A stretch of DNA of 64,000 nucleotides from Acidimicrobiaceae bacterium (GTDB lineage Bacteria; Actinomycetota; Acidimicrobiia; Acidimicrobiales; Ilumatobacteraceae): the NCBI GenBank assembly GCA_020637235.1, contig JACJWG010000002.1, positions 248,001 to 312,000 on the forward strand, in the 5' to 3' direction. The notes below the pieces were generated by a model. The model was given only the letters and a program-made list of their open reading frames with translations. It did not search any database and was not told the DNA's origin. Shown here in pieces: positions 52,102 through 60,341 of the stretch (within the stretch, counting starts at the first letter, position 1; each line of letters starts with the position of its first letter). The position numbers and the translations under genes were made by a program.

Positions 52102-53361
52102 TCACGTCTCCCCGGCGAGGTCCGGCTCGACCGGCCGTTCCGCGAGCCAGGCGAGCGCACCCTCGGCAGCGGCCACGGCCGTGCTGAACGACGCCTGCAA
52201 CAGGTAGCCGCCCGTCGGTGCCTCCCAATCGAGCATCTCGCCGGCCACGAACACCCCGGGTTTCCGCCGGAGCATGAAGCGTTCGTCCACCTCGTCGAGC
52301 CCGACCCCGCCGGCCGACGAGATGGCACGGTCGATCGGCATCGTCGCCGACGTCACGAGGGGGAGCCGTTTGACGAGCAGCGCCAGATCCGCCGGTGCCG
52401 CGGGCAGCTGTCGGCCGCCGAGTTCGCGCACGAGCGATGCCGCCTCGGCCGCGAGACCCGCTCGGCGCAGCACGGTGGTGGTCGAGTCGCCCGGCCGCGC
52501 CCGTGCGATCCGTTCGGCCAGTTGTACCTCCGCGAGGTCGGGGCTGAGGTCGACGGTGATCGTGCACGACCCGTCGCGCTCGATCGTGTCGCGCGCTGCA
52601 GCCGCCAGTGCGTAGATCGGTCCGCCCTCCACCCCGGCGCGGGTGATCACCATGTCGCCGCGGACGTCGACACCGTCGAGCGTCAGCCGGACGTTCTTGA
52701 TCGGAGCGCCCTCGTGCCGTTCGAGCCAGTCGGGTCGCCAGGCCACGCACAGCCCGCAGTTGGCAGGTCGCAACGCGGAGACCCGCACCTCGGCCTCGCG
52801 GATCAGCGGCACCCACGCTCCGTCCGAGCCCACCCGCGGCCAACTGGCGCCGCCGAGCGCGAGCACCACCACGTCGGTCTCGATCTCGTAGCGGCCGCCC
52901 GGCGTGTCGAGGAGCACCGCCGTCGGCGCGCTGGCGAAGCCGACGAAGCGATGTCGTGTCTCGAGCCTCACGCCGGTCGCGCTCAGCCGCGCGAGCCAGG
53001 CGCGCAGCAACGGTGTCGCCCGGAACGACTGCGGGAACACCCGGCCGCTCGAGCCGACGAAGGTGGGTTCGCCGAGGTCCGCGCACCAGGCGCGCAGTGC
53101 CGCCGCCGGCCACCGGCGGATGGCCGACTCGAGTCGGGTCCTCGCCGGGCCGTAGCGCTCGAGCAGCTCCTCCGTGGGCTCGCTGTGCGTGATGTTCAGC
53201 CCACCCCGGCCGGCCAGCAGCAACTTGCGTCCCATCGACGCCATGTGGTCGTGCACCGTCACCGAGCATCCCGCGCCCGCCAGCACCTCGGCCGCCATCA
53301 GCCCCGCCGGGCCGCCGCCGATCACGGTGGCCGTCCACCGGCGGTCGGAGGTCGTCGACAT
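52102..53361 (-). CDS. BaiN/HI0933-family FAD-dependent oxidoreductase
   Basis: A soluble flavoprotein of 419 aa. It has the FAD-binding Rossmann motif TVIGGGPAGLMAAEVLAGAG, then MGRKLLLAGRGGLNIT, VVVLALGGASWPRVGSDG and the C-terminal PGVFVAGEMLDWEAPTGGY and LLQASFSTA, which are family signatures (TIGR03862-type flavoprotein). The ATG at 53361 is chosen; GTG at 53370 is possible. Electron acceptor and substrate unknown. Confidence 0.87.
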   Translation of the reverse strand: MSTTSDRRWTATVIGGGPAGLMAAEVLAGAGCSVTVHDHMASMGRKLLLAGRGGLNITHSEPTEELLERYGPARTRLESAIRRWPAAALRAWCADLGEPTFVGSSGRVFPQSFRATPLLRAWLARLSATGVRLETRHRFVGFASAPTAVLLDTPGGRYEIETDVVVLALGGASWPRVGSDGAWVPLIREAEVRVSALRPANCGLCVAWRPDWLERHEGAPIKNVRLTLDGVDVRGDMVITRAGVEGGPIYALAAAARDTIERDGSCTITVDLSPDLAEVQLAERIARARPGDSTTTVLRRAGLAAEAASLVRELGGRQLPAAPADLALLVKRLPLVTSATMPIDRAISSAGGVGLDEVDERFMLRRKPGVFVAGEMLDWEAPTGGYLLQASFSTAVAAAEGALAWLAERPVEPDLAGET

Positions 53362-53551
53362 CGCATCCACGCTACGCACCCCGGGCCGCCGCGTGTTCTG
53401 GGTGCCGCGAGACCCGGGTGAGCTGCCGCGGTGAGGTTCCAGTGGCACCCTGGAATCGGCGCCGACTGTCTCGGGTGCCAGTGATCTCGGATCTCCAGGT
53501 GGCTCGTCCGAGCGTGGCACCCAGGTGATCCGACCTGGACCCGAGAACGAC
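53362..53551. other. Non-coding region with repeated GGGTGCC/GGCACCC motifs
   Basis: This 190-bp stretch has no gene. GGGTGCC occurs at about 53400 and 53473 and its complement GGCACCC at about 53444 and 53516. One copy sits in a TTCCAG/CTGGAA hairpin. It could encode a structured RNA or hold operators for the flavoprotein gene. Confidence 0.4.
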
Positions 53552-53580
53552 AAAAGGCCCCGCCCGACGGCGGAGCCCTT
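53552..53580 (-). terminator. Rho-independent terminator after tRNA-Arg
   Basis: On the minus strand GGCTCCGCC (from 53577) pairs with GGCGGGGCC (to 53556) through nine base pairs including one G-T, and is followed by TTTT. It lies about 40 bp past the tRNA 3' end. Confidence 0.85.
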
Positions 53581-53617
53581 CTCTGTCACGACACCGAATT
53601 CAGCCGGTGCCGTTCAG

Positions 53618-53690
53618 CGCGCTCGAAGGGACTCGAACCCCTAACCTTCTGATCCGTAGTCAGATGCTCTATCCATTGAGCTACGAGCGC
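53618..53690 (-). tRNA. tRNA-Arg (anticodon ACG)
   Basis: The minus strand folds into a full cloverleaf: acceptor GCGCTCG/CGAGCGC, D arm GCTC...GAGC, anticodon stem TCTGA/TCAGA around loop CTACGGA (anticodon ACG), and T arm AGGGGTTCGAGTCCCTT. 73 nt with discriminator G; CCA is not encoded. A terminator follows. Confidence 0.97.
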
Positions 53691-53810
53691 TGGAGACGAC
53701 GGGGCCGGAGCCTCGTCGCATCGGTCGGCGAGTCTAACCGGCTTCGGCCAGGATCGACACCGTCAACGATGGTCCGGAGGCACGAATGGTCGCGCCAGCA
53801 TCCGGCCCGA

Positions 53811-54707
53811 TCACTGCCAGGGTCCGAATCCGCCGGCGCGCTGATACAGCGTGTAGGCAGCGGTCGCGTTCACGGTGGGATCGAGCAACTGCGATGCGCT
53901 GGTGACCCCGATGCTCGCGAGCCAGCTCTTGTGGGCGTTCCAATGGATCTGGAACAGCCCGTAGCAGCACCAGTTCTGGGCCTTGTTGCGCAGGTTGCTC
54001 TCGCGGCGAGCGATGCGGAGCGCCTCCTCCTCGAGCTCGTCCGGCCAGATCGCGCGGATCGTGGCCTCGTTGTCGGCGGGCGCCACCGTCGGCACCGACG
54101 CCGACGTGGGCGTGGTGGACGCGCTCGGCGCCGGGCTGGTGGCACCGGCTGGCAGGCAGAGCACCTGCCCGGGGTACAGCGGCGTCCGCGTCGTGGCACG
54201 ATTGGCCGACATCAGCGCCGTCGACGACGACCCGACCTTGCGAGCGATCGCGAACCACCCGTCGCCACGCACGACCGTGTAGCTCGCGGAACCGCAGGAG
54301 CCGGCGGACGAGGCAGTCGACGACGAGGAGGTGGACGTGCTGGACGAGGCGGTGGACGTCGAACCGGCCGACGGCGCCGTGGAGCCGCCGGGCGCACAGA
54401 GCCGCTGTCCGGGGTGGATGGCCGTACGGGCCGTGGCACCGTTGGCGGCGAACAGGGCCTTCGTGGTGACCTTCAGCTTGCGGGCGATGGCGAACCAGCC
54501 GTCGCCGCGTACCACGGTGTAGGTGGCGCCGGTGCAGGTCCGGCCCGGGCCAGACGGCGCTAACGGGGCCGCCTGCGCCACGCTCGGCACCCCCAGCGCG
54601 ATGGTCACGGCAGTCGCGACCGCGACTGCGCCGAGACGACGTGGCCGCCGGTGGGCCGGGACGACCGGGCTCGGTCCACCGGACGTGGTGGGCTCGCTTG
54701 CATGCAT
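53811..54707 (-). CDS. Secreted LysM-repeat wall hydrolase (lysozyme-like C-terminus)
   Basis: The 298-aa product has a signal peptide (residues about 24-45, ending AQA-AP) and two near-identical LysM repeats (YTVVRGDGWFAIARKL near 62 and YTVVRGDGWFAIARKV near 140). A Ser/Thr linker separates them. A C-terminal lysozyme-like domain (about 215-298) reads EEEALRIARRESNLRNKA and YGLFQIHW, with the Glu in ARRESN as likely catalytic residue. AGGAGG precedes the ATG at 54707. Confidence 0.88.
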   Translation of the reverse strand: MHASEPTTSGGPSPVVPAHRRPRRLGAVAVATAVTIALGVPSVAQAAPLAPSGPGRTCTGATYTVVRGDGWFAIARKLKVTTKALFAANGATARTAIHPGQRLCAPGGSTAPSAGSTSTASSSTSTSSSSTASSAGSCGSASYTVVRGDGWFAIARKVGSSSTALMSANRATTRTPLYPGQVLCLPAGATSPAPSASTTPTSASVPTVAPADNEATIRAIWPDELEEEALRIARRESNLRNKAQNWCCYGLFQIHWNAHKSWLASIGVTSASQLLDPTVNATAAYTLYQRAGGFGPWQ

Positions 54708-54902
54708 GAACGCCTCCTGGGGCGCACGCCGTCGGCGGCGTACACCTTGCTCGGGTGCTTCGACCCACGACCCCGGACCGCGTCGGTCCGCGTGTCGTGT
54801 TACGAAGATGACGACGATTCTGTCTGTTCCGTCATACGAATGCAACACGGCAGCGCGCCGGCTGCACGCCCGTGCCGACCGCGGCCGGCGTCCGCCCGGA
54901 AC
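54708..54902 (-). other. Leader region of the LysM hydrolase gene
   Basis: No gene. On the minus strand it holds a hairpin CGGACC/GGTCCG near 54772-54789 and an ATGACG/CGTCAT pair further upstream. Actinobacterial wall hydrolases often have a c-di-AMP riboswitch leader, but the conserved GGGGAA and GGTGAATC-type motifs were not found, so none is claimed. Confidence 0.35.
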
Positions 54903-54940
54903 GACGACAGCCCGGCGGGCGGACCCACCGGGCTGTCGTC
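54903..54940 (-). terminator. 13-bp hairpin after tRNA-Ser
   Basis: GACGACAGCCCGG (54903-54915) and CCGGGCTGTCGTC (54928-54940) are a perfect inverted repeat with a 12-nt loop, just past the tRNA-Ser 3' end. The minus-strand side is followed by only two T residues. Confidence 0.75.
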
Positions 54941-54946
54941 TCGGAG

Positions 54947-55038
54947 CGGAGAGGGTGGGATTTGAACCCACGGACCACTTTGAAGGTGGTCCCCGCATTA
55001 GCAGTGCGGTCCATTCGACCTGACTCTGGCACCTCTCC
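54947..55038 (-). tRNA. tRNA-Ser (anticodon GCT)
   Basis: A class II tRNA on the minus strand: acceptor GGAGAGG/CCTCTCC, anticodon stem CCGCA/TGCGG around loop CTGCTAA (anticodon GCT), long variable arm GGACCAC...GTGGTCC, and T arm GTGGGTTCAAATCCCAC. 92 nt, discriminator G, CCA not encoded. Confidence 0.96.
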
Positions 55039-55138
55039 AGGTTGTGTGCGCATCTCGCGATGCGAGCGCCGATGATATCCGAGCCCGCCCCGAGGCGACA
55101 CTCGATCGACGGTCCCGAGTCGCCGCCGGCGCGCGACG

Positions 55139-56479
55139 TCAGGGCACGATCGTCGACACGGTGGTGTCGATCGGCGCGACGGTCGAGGCGGTCGAGGCGG
55201 TCGAGGCGGTCGAGGCGGTTGCACCACCGGTTGCCGTGGTGCTCGTCGTCGCGTCGGAGCCGGGTGGCGAGGTGGTGGGCACCGTCTCCGGCGGCAGGGT
55301 GTCGTCCGGCGAGGGGACGACCGTGTCGGGCGGCGCGGGGAGCAGTGCCGGCGGCTGTCCGACGGTCGACCCGGCCCACGGTGGCTCGCAGTCGTACGGC
55401 GGGGTCCACGGGCCCCGACCGCAGTACACCCACAGGTCGCTCGCGGCGTCGGCGCACGCGGCCAGCGACGCCTTCACGTTGTCGATGTTCCACCCGCGTC
55501 GTCCGAGCTCGCCGGTCGGCCCGAACGTGCCCGACAGCGCGTTGAGCTGGAACGTGCAGTGCGAGTCGTCGCGTGTGCGGGCGTTGATGTTGACCGCGTC
55601 GTGACGGCAGCCGCCTTCGCGCGAGGCGATGTAGACGGCCCACTGCTGAGTGGCGGCGTCGGCGCCGTCGTGGGCGAACTCGCCGGCGATGATCGCCGCC
55701 TGCTCGGGCGTGCACGGCGTCCGGTTGCCGTACACGGGGATGCCCTCCGCCGTCAGGCGCCACTCGGGTTCGTCCTGCATGCCTGCGGGGAACGGACCGG
55801 GACCGACGTTGCGCCCGCTGCCGCCGGTCATGCCGCTCCAGATGCCGAGCGCCGCCAGCGTGCGTGGCCCGGCGAGGCCGTCGACGTTCAGGGGCGGTGT
55901 GCGCTGCTGATACGAGCGCACGGCCTGTTGGGTGGCAGTGTCGTACGAACCGCTCACGGTGACCGACCCGAAGCCGAGCTCGATCAGCCGGTGTTGTAGG
56001 CAGATGACCGATTCGCCGCGCTTGCCGGCCGTGAGGGTGGCGTCGGCCATGCAGCGCGACCGTTCGGCCGCACCGCCGGTGCCTGCCTGTGACGAGGCCT
56101 CGACGGGCGCTGCGCCGAGCGCGCCGGCGGGCACGAACACGGCGGCCTTGCCCGCGATGCCCAGCGCGGCGAGAGTGTCCTCTCCCGCGACGCCGTCGGC
56201 GGTGAGCGGCGGGTGGGTGGCTTGATACCAGCGCACCGCGTCCTCGGTGGCCTGGCCGTACACGCCGTCGTACGGCACCGAGTACCCACGCATGGTGAGC
56301 GCGAACTGCAGGCAGAAGACCCCCGGGCCGGTGCTGTCGCGCTGCAGCACCGGTTGTGCGAGACACGGCTGGCGTTCGGCGGCCGGCGCAGCAGGCGCCG
56401 CCTCGAGCGCACGCGCGGGCAGGAACAGTCCTGCCGCTACGAATAGTGCGGCAGCGAACGCTGAGAGTGTCCGCCTCAC
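55139..56479 (-). CDS. Secreted peptidoglycan-binding protein with lysozyme-like domain
   Basis: The 446-aa product has a signal peptide (residues 1-25), two PG_binding_1 repeats (about 50-105, FCLQFALTMRGYSVPYDGVY with DAVRWYQATHPPL; about 155-215, ICLQHRLIELGFGSVTVSGS). A lysozyme-like domain follows (about 275-390: WAVYIASREGGCRHDAVN, HCTFQLNALSG) with four or more cysteines that may pair. The tail is Pro/Thr-rich and ends in AST repeats encoded by 9-bp repeats near 55181-55220. The GTG at 56479 is chosen. Confidence 0.82.
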   Translation of the reverse strand: MRRTLSAFAAALFVAAGLFLPARALEAAPAAPAAERQPCLAQPVLQRDSTGPGVFCLQFALTMRGYSVPYDGVYGQATEDAVRWYQATHPPLTADGVAGEDTLAALGIAGKAAVFVPAGALGAAPVEASSQAGTGGAAERSRCMADATLTAGKRGESVICLQHRLIELGFGSVTVSGSYDTATQQAVRSYQQRTPPLNVDGLAGPRTLAALGIWSGMTGGSGRNVGPGPFPAGMQDEPEWRLTAEGIPVYGNRTPCTPEQAAIIAGEFAHDGADAATQQWAVYIASREGGCRHDAVNINARTRDDSHCTFQLNALSGTFGPTGELGRRGWNIDNVKASLAACADAASDLWVYCGRGPWTPPYDCEPPWAGSTVGQPPALLPAPPDTVVPSPDDTLPPETVPTTSPPGSDATTSTTATGGATASTASTASTASTVAPIDTTVSTIVP

Positions 56480-56573
56480 GGGGCCCACACTAGGGCTCGG
56501 ACGCGAACTTCCACCGGACACCCTCTGAACTGTCCGGGAACAGATGGGAAACCCCGCAGGTTGAGGACCTCTC

Positions 56574-56852
56574 GTGAGCACCGATCGCCTCCCCTCCGAT
56601 CCCTCCGACGCAGCTCCGGGCACCGACATCGTCGTCTACTGGCGTCCCGGTTGCCCGTTCTGCTGGAACCTCTTCCGTCAGCTCGACAAGCACGAGATCG
56701 TGCACCGGCGGATCAACATCTGGGACGACGAGCAGGCCGCCGCCACCGTGCGCTCCATCGCTCGGGGCAACGAAACCGTCCCCACCGTCACCGTCGGCGA
56801 CGTCGGCCTGGTGAACCCGAGCGTCAAGGAGATCCTCGCAGCCGCCAGCTGA
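56574..56852 (+). CDS. Glutaredoxin-like protein (mycoredoxin type)
   Basis: A 92-aa thioredoxin-fold protein with the CPFC redox motif in VVYWRPGCPFCWNLFRQL, the TVPTV cis-Pro loop and GLVNPSVKEIL. Actinobacterial mycoredoxins reduce mycothiol-mixed disulfides and have this layout. GTG start at 56574 with GAGG upstream. The sulfatase gene begins 44 bp downstream. Confidence 0.88.
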   Translation: MSTDRLPSDPSDAAPGTDIVVYWRPGCPFCWNLFRQLDKHEIVHRRINIWDDEQAAATVRSIARGNETVPTVTVGDVGLVNPSVKEILAAAS

Positions 56853-56896
56853 GCCCACCTCGGCCCGACACCGCTCGACCGGTAGGGTCGCGGCAC

Positions 56897-58393
56897 GTGA
56901 ACGTGCTGCTCATCACGCTCGACCAGTTCCGCGGCGACTGCCTGTCGAGCGCCGGGCATCCCGTGGTGCGCACCCCGGCGCTCGACGAACTCGCCGCCGG
57001 CGGCGTACGGCTCGCACGCCACTACAGCCAGGCGGCGCCGTGCGCGCCGGGACGGGCCTCGCTCTACACCGGCATGTACCAGATGAACCACCGGGTGGTC
57101 GCGAACGGCACCCCGCTCGACGCGCGGTTCGACAACGTCGCCAAGACGGCCCGCCGAGCCGGCTACGACCCGGTGCTGTTCGGCTACACGGACCAGAGCA
57201 TCGATCCCCGCCAGGCCACCGGCCGCCACGACCCGAGGATGCAGCACTACACGGGTGTCCTCCCCGGGTTCCGACCGCTGCTGCACATCCCCGACGACCA
57301 CCAGGTGTGGCTCGACTGGCTGGCCGAGCGCGGCCACACCGGGCTCGGCGGTGGGTACGACGCCCTCGGCACCGAACCGTCGCGCCCGGCCGAGCTGAGC
57401 GTGTCGGCGTTCCTCACCGATCACGCGATCGACTGGCTGCGCCAGCAGGTCGGCGAACGTCCGTGGTTCGCCCACCTCAGCTACCTGCGTCCGCACCCGC
57501 CGTACGCCGCGGCGGGGCACTTCGCCGAGATGTACGACCCGGCCGAGGTGACCCTGCCGATCGAACCCGCGCAGCCGGCCGACGCCCGGCACTGGTTGCA
57601 CCGGGTGCTGCTCGGGATCACCGGCGCCGCCGCGCCCACCGACGAGGCCGGGCTTCGGCACCTGCTCGCCCAGTACTACGGGATGATCAGCGAGGTCGAC
57701 GCCCAGCTGGGCCGGGTGTGGACCACGCTGCGCGAGCTCGGCATGTGGGACGACACCGTGATCGTCGTCACCGCCGACCACGCCGAGCTCGCCGGTGATC
57801 ACGGTCTGGTGGGCAAGCTCGCCTGGTTCGAGCCGAGCTACCGCATCCTCGGCATCGTGCGCGACCCCGCCACGGCCGAGGCGCACGGCACGGTGGTGGA
57901 GGCGTTCACCGAGAACATCGACCTGTTCCCCACCATCTGCGAGGCCATCGGCGCGCCGATCCCCTCACAGTGCGACGGGCTGCCGCTCACCCCGTTCCTG
58001 CACGACGAGGAGCCGCCGTGGTGGCGCGACGCAGCGCACTGGGAGTTCGACTGGCGCGACGCACTCCTGGAACGCGGCGAGCAGCGACCGCTCGACGACG
58101 ACGGGTGGCCGTGGCAACGACGCCTCGAGGAGATGCACCTGGCCGCGCTCCGGGACGACGCGGGGCTGTACGTGCAGTTCGGCGACGGCAGCTGGCGTTG
58201 TTTCGACCTGGCGGCCGATCCGAGCGGGCGCACCGAGGTCGACGACCCGTCGCGGGTGCTCGACTATGCCCAGCGGATGCTGGTGTGGCGATCGCGCCAT
58301 GCCGACCGCACGCACACGCACATGCTGGTGAAGGACGGCGGGATCGGTCGCTTCCCGCCCGAGCCGATGGTGGTGGAGACGCCGAACCCCTGA
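56897..58393 (+). CDS. Sulfatase / phosphonate-monoester-hydrolase family enzyme
   Basis: An alkaline-phosphatase-fold hydrolase of 498 aa. The N-terminal metal site reads LLITLDQFRGD; the formylglycine motif C-x-P-x-R is present as APCAPGRASLYTG with Cys49; late metal ligands are in VVTADHAELAGDHGLVGK. No signal peptide, so it is probably cytoplasmic, more like phosphonate monoester or aryl phosphoesterases than secreted sulfatases. A formylglycine-generating enzyme gene is not in the window. GTG start at 56897. Confidence 0.88.
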   Translation: MNVLLITLDQFRGDCLSSAGHPVVRTPALDELAAGGVRLARHYSQAAPCAPGRASLYTGMYQMNHRVVANGTPLDARFDNVAKTARRAGYDPVLFGYTDQSIDPRQATGRHDPRMQHYTGVLPGFRPLLHIPDDHQVWLDWLAERGHTGLGGGYDALGTEPSRPAELSVSAFLTDHAIDWLRQQVGERPWFAHLSYLRPHPPYAAAGHFAEMYDPAEVTLPIEPAQPADARHWLHRVLLGITGAAAPTDEAGLRHLLAQYYGMISEVDAQLGRVWTTLRELGMWDDTVIVVTADHAELAGDHGLVGKLAWFEPSYRILGIVRDPATAEAHGTVVEAFTENIDLFPTICEAIGAPIPSQCDGLPLTPFLHDEEPPWWRDAAHWEFDWRDALLERGEQRPLDDDGWPWQRRLEEMHLAALRDDAGLYVQFGDGSWRCFDLAADPSGRTEVDDPSRVLDYAQRMLVWRSRHADRTHTHMLVKDGGIGRFPPEPMVVETPNP

Positions 58394-58427
58394 GTCGCCG
58401 GCTGCGCGTCGGGGCTCGGCCCGGCCG

Positions 58428-59195
58428 TCAGTGGCGCAGGCGCACCGACAAGCAGGTGACGCACCCCTCGAGCTTCACGAATTCGGAGATGTCCACCTCG
58501 ACCGGCGTGTAGCCGAGGTCGCGCAGCAGCGCCGCCGAGCGAGGCGCCGCCGCCGACATGAGGAGCCGGTCGCCGCCGACGAGCACCACGTGGGCCCCGT
58601 CCTCCTCCGGCACCGGGACGAAACGCGGGAAGATCGAGCGGTCGTCGATGAGCGACGGCTCGCCGATCACCGTGCCGTCGGGCAGTGCGGTGACGGCCGA
58701 CTTGAGGTGCAGCACCTTGGTGAGCGGGACCGCCACCACCGACGCGCCGAGCGGTTCGAGGATGGCGCGCAACTGGCGGATGCCCTCGCCGTTGGTGCGT
58801 CCACCCCGGCCGACGTAGACCGTGTCGCCCACCTTCAGCACGTCGCCGCCGTCGAGCGTGCCCGGCGGCCGGATCCGGTTGATCGAACAGCCGAGGTCCT
58901 CGACCACCTTCTCGACGTCGATCACCTCCGGCTTGCGCTCGTCGGCGCCCGGGCGGCAGATCACGGCCACGTTGCGGAACATCACCACCGTGTCCTCGAC
59001 GAACACCGAGTCGGGGCAGTCGGGCGCCTCGGGCACCTCCACCACCCGCCAACCTGCCTCCCGCAGCACGTCGACGTAGGCCTCCCATTGACGCAACGCC
59101 AGACCGAGGTCGATCGGCGACCGCTCGATGTGGGTGACCAGGCCCTCGGCCAATCTGGGGCTCGGCCGTCGCACCAGGGCGGTTCTCTGTACCAT
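58428..59195 (-). CDS. Dimethylarginine dimethylaminohydrolase-like amidinotransferase-fold enzyme
   Basis: A 255-aa pentein-fold protein. It has PDSVFVEDTVVMFRNVAV, PGTLDGGDVLKVGDTVYVG, the catalytic His region KVLHLKSAVTALPDG and the nucleophile near the end (EGCVTCLSVRL, Cys248). Such enzymes convert N-omega-methylarginine to citrulline; arginine deiminase activity is also possible. The ATG at 59195 leaves just 29 bp to the divergent oleA start, so promoters must overlap. Confidence 0.9.
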   Translation of the reverse strand: MVQRTALVRRPSPRLAEGLVTHIERSPIDLGLALRQWEAYVDVLREAGWRVVEVPEAPDCPDSVFVEDTVVMFRNVAVICRPGADERKPEVIDVEKVVEDLGCSINRIRPPGTLDGGDVLKVGDTVYVGRGGRTNGEGIRQLRAILEPLGASVVAVPLTKVLHLKSAVTALPDGTVIGEPSLIDDRSIFPRFVPVPEEDGAHVVLVGGDRLLMSAAAPRSAALLRDLGYTPVEVDISEFVKLEGCVTCLSVRLRH

Positions 59196-59224
59196 GCAAC
59201 GAACGCTACGAGATCGGAGACCCC

Positions 59225-60280
59225 GTGACCGCCAACTCGGGACCCACACCGGCGGCCAACGCCAATGCCGTGTTCACCCACCAGCGTGCCGGGGTGGTCA
59301 GCATCGAGGCCGTCGAGGCACCCGAGGTGGTCACCTCCGACTGGATCGACGAGCAGCTGAGCGCCACCTACGAGCGTTGGAACATGCGGCCCGGGTTGCT
59401 CGAGGGGCTGGCCGGGATCAGGGAGCGTCGCTGGTGGCCAGAGGACGTCACTTTCGACCAGGCCGCAGCGATGGCCGGTCGCAAGGCGATCGACGCGTCG
59501 GGTGTCGACCCGGCCGAGATCGGCATGATGATCTCCACCTCGGTGTGCAAGCACCATCTCGAGCCCTCGCTCGCCTGCGCCGTGCACCACCAGCTCGGCC
59601 TGCCCCCCAGCTGTACCAACTTCGACATCGCCAACGCCTGCCTGGGCTTCGTCAACGCGATGCACCTCGCCAGCACCGCCATCGACTCGGGTTTCATCAA
59701 GTACGCGCTGATCGTCGACGGTGAGGGCAGCCGCTACACCCAGCAGACCACGATCGCCCGGCTGCAGCGCGAGGACGCCTCGTTCACCGACGTCTTCGAC
59801 GAGTTCGCGTCGCTCACCCTCGGCTCGGGCGCCGCCGCGATGGTGGTGGGCAGCCTCGACGCGCACCCCGACGCACACCGCATCGTGGGCGGCATCGCCC
59901 GTGCGGGCACCCAGCACCACCAGCTGTGCGTCGGCTCGCTCGAGAAGATGACGACCGACACCAAGGCGCTGCTCGAGGCGGGCCTCGACCTCGCCGAGGA
60001 GGCGTGGAAGGACTCGTCGGTCGACTTCGACTGGGTGAACGGCATGGATCGTTACGTGATCCACCAGATCAGCTCGGTGCACACCAACCTCATCTGCGAG
60101 CGGCTCGGCCTCGACAAGACGAAGGTGCCGCTCACCTTCCCGTACTACGGCAACGTGGGACCGGCGGCGATCCCGATCACACTCGCGAGCGTCCAGGACG
60201 AGTTGTCGACCGGCGACCGCGTGCTGTGCATGGGCATCGGGTCGGGGCTCAACACGAGCTTCACCGAGATCGTCTGGTGA
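59225..60280 (+). CDS. oleA: OleA thiolase (long-chain beta-ketoacid synthase)
   Basis: OleA condenses two acyl-CoAs head to head to form a beta-keto acid, the first step of long-chain olefin synthesis. The 351-aa thiolase-fold protein has the catalytic Cys139 in FDIANACLGFVNA, the OleA-type Glu113 in CKHHLEPSLACAVHH, His in YVIHQISSVHTN and Asn in FPYYGNVGPAAIP. GTG at 59225. oleBC and oleD follow on the same strand. Confidence 0.93.
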   Translation: MTANSGPTPAANANAVFTHQRAGVVSIEAVEAPEVVTSDWIDEQLSATYERWNMRPGLLEGLAGIRERRWWPEDVTFDQAAAMAGRKAIDASGVDPAEIGMMISTSVCKHHLEPSLACAVHHQLGLPPSCTNFDIANACLGFVNAMHLASTAIDSGFIKYALIVDGEGSRYTQQTTIARLQREDASFTDVFDEFASLTLGSGAAAMVVGSLDAHPDAHRIVGGIARAGTQHHQLCVGSLEKMTTDTKALLEAGLDLAEEAWKDSSVDFDWVNGMDRYVIHQISSVHTNLICERLGLDKTKVPLTFPYYGNVGPAAIPITLASVQDELSTGDRVLCMGIGSGLNTSFTEIVW

Positions 60281-60341
60281 GCGGTCGGTGAGCTCGCGGT
60301 GATCGAGCCACCGCCGACCCCGTCATGAGCGCGATGCCGGC

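Noticed and set aside
54708..54902. c-di-AMP (ydaO) riboswitch before the LysM hydrolase
   Set aside because: The conserved purine-rich motifs of that riboswitch could not be found; only generic hairpins are present.
53618..55038. tRNA genes as a mobile-element attachment site
   Set aside because: No integrase, no repeated tRNA 3' end and no change in composition nearby.
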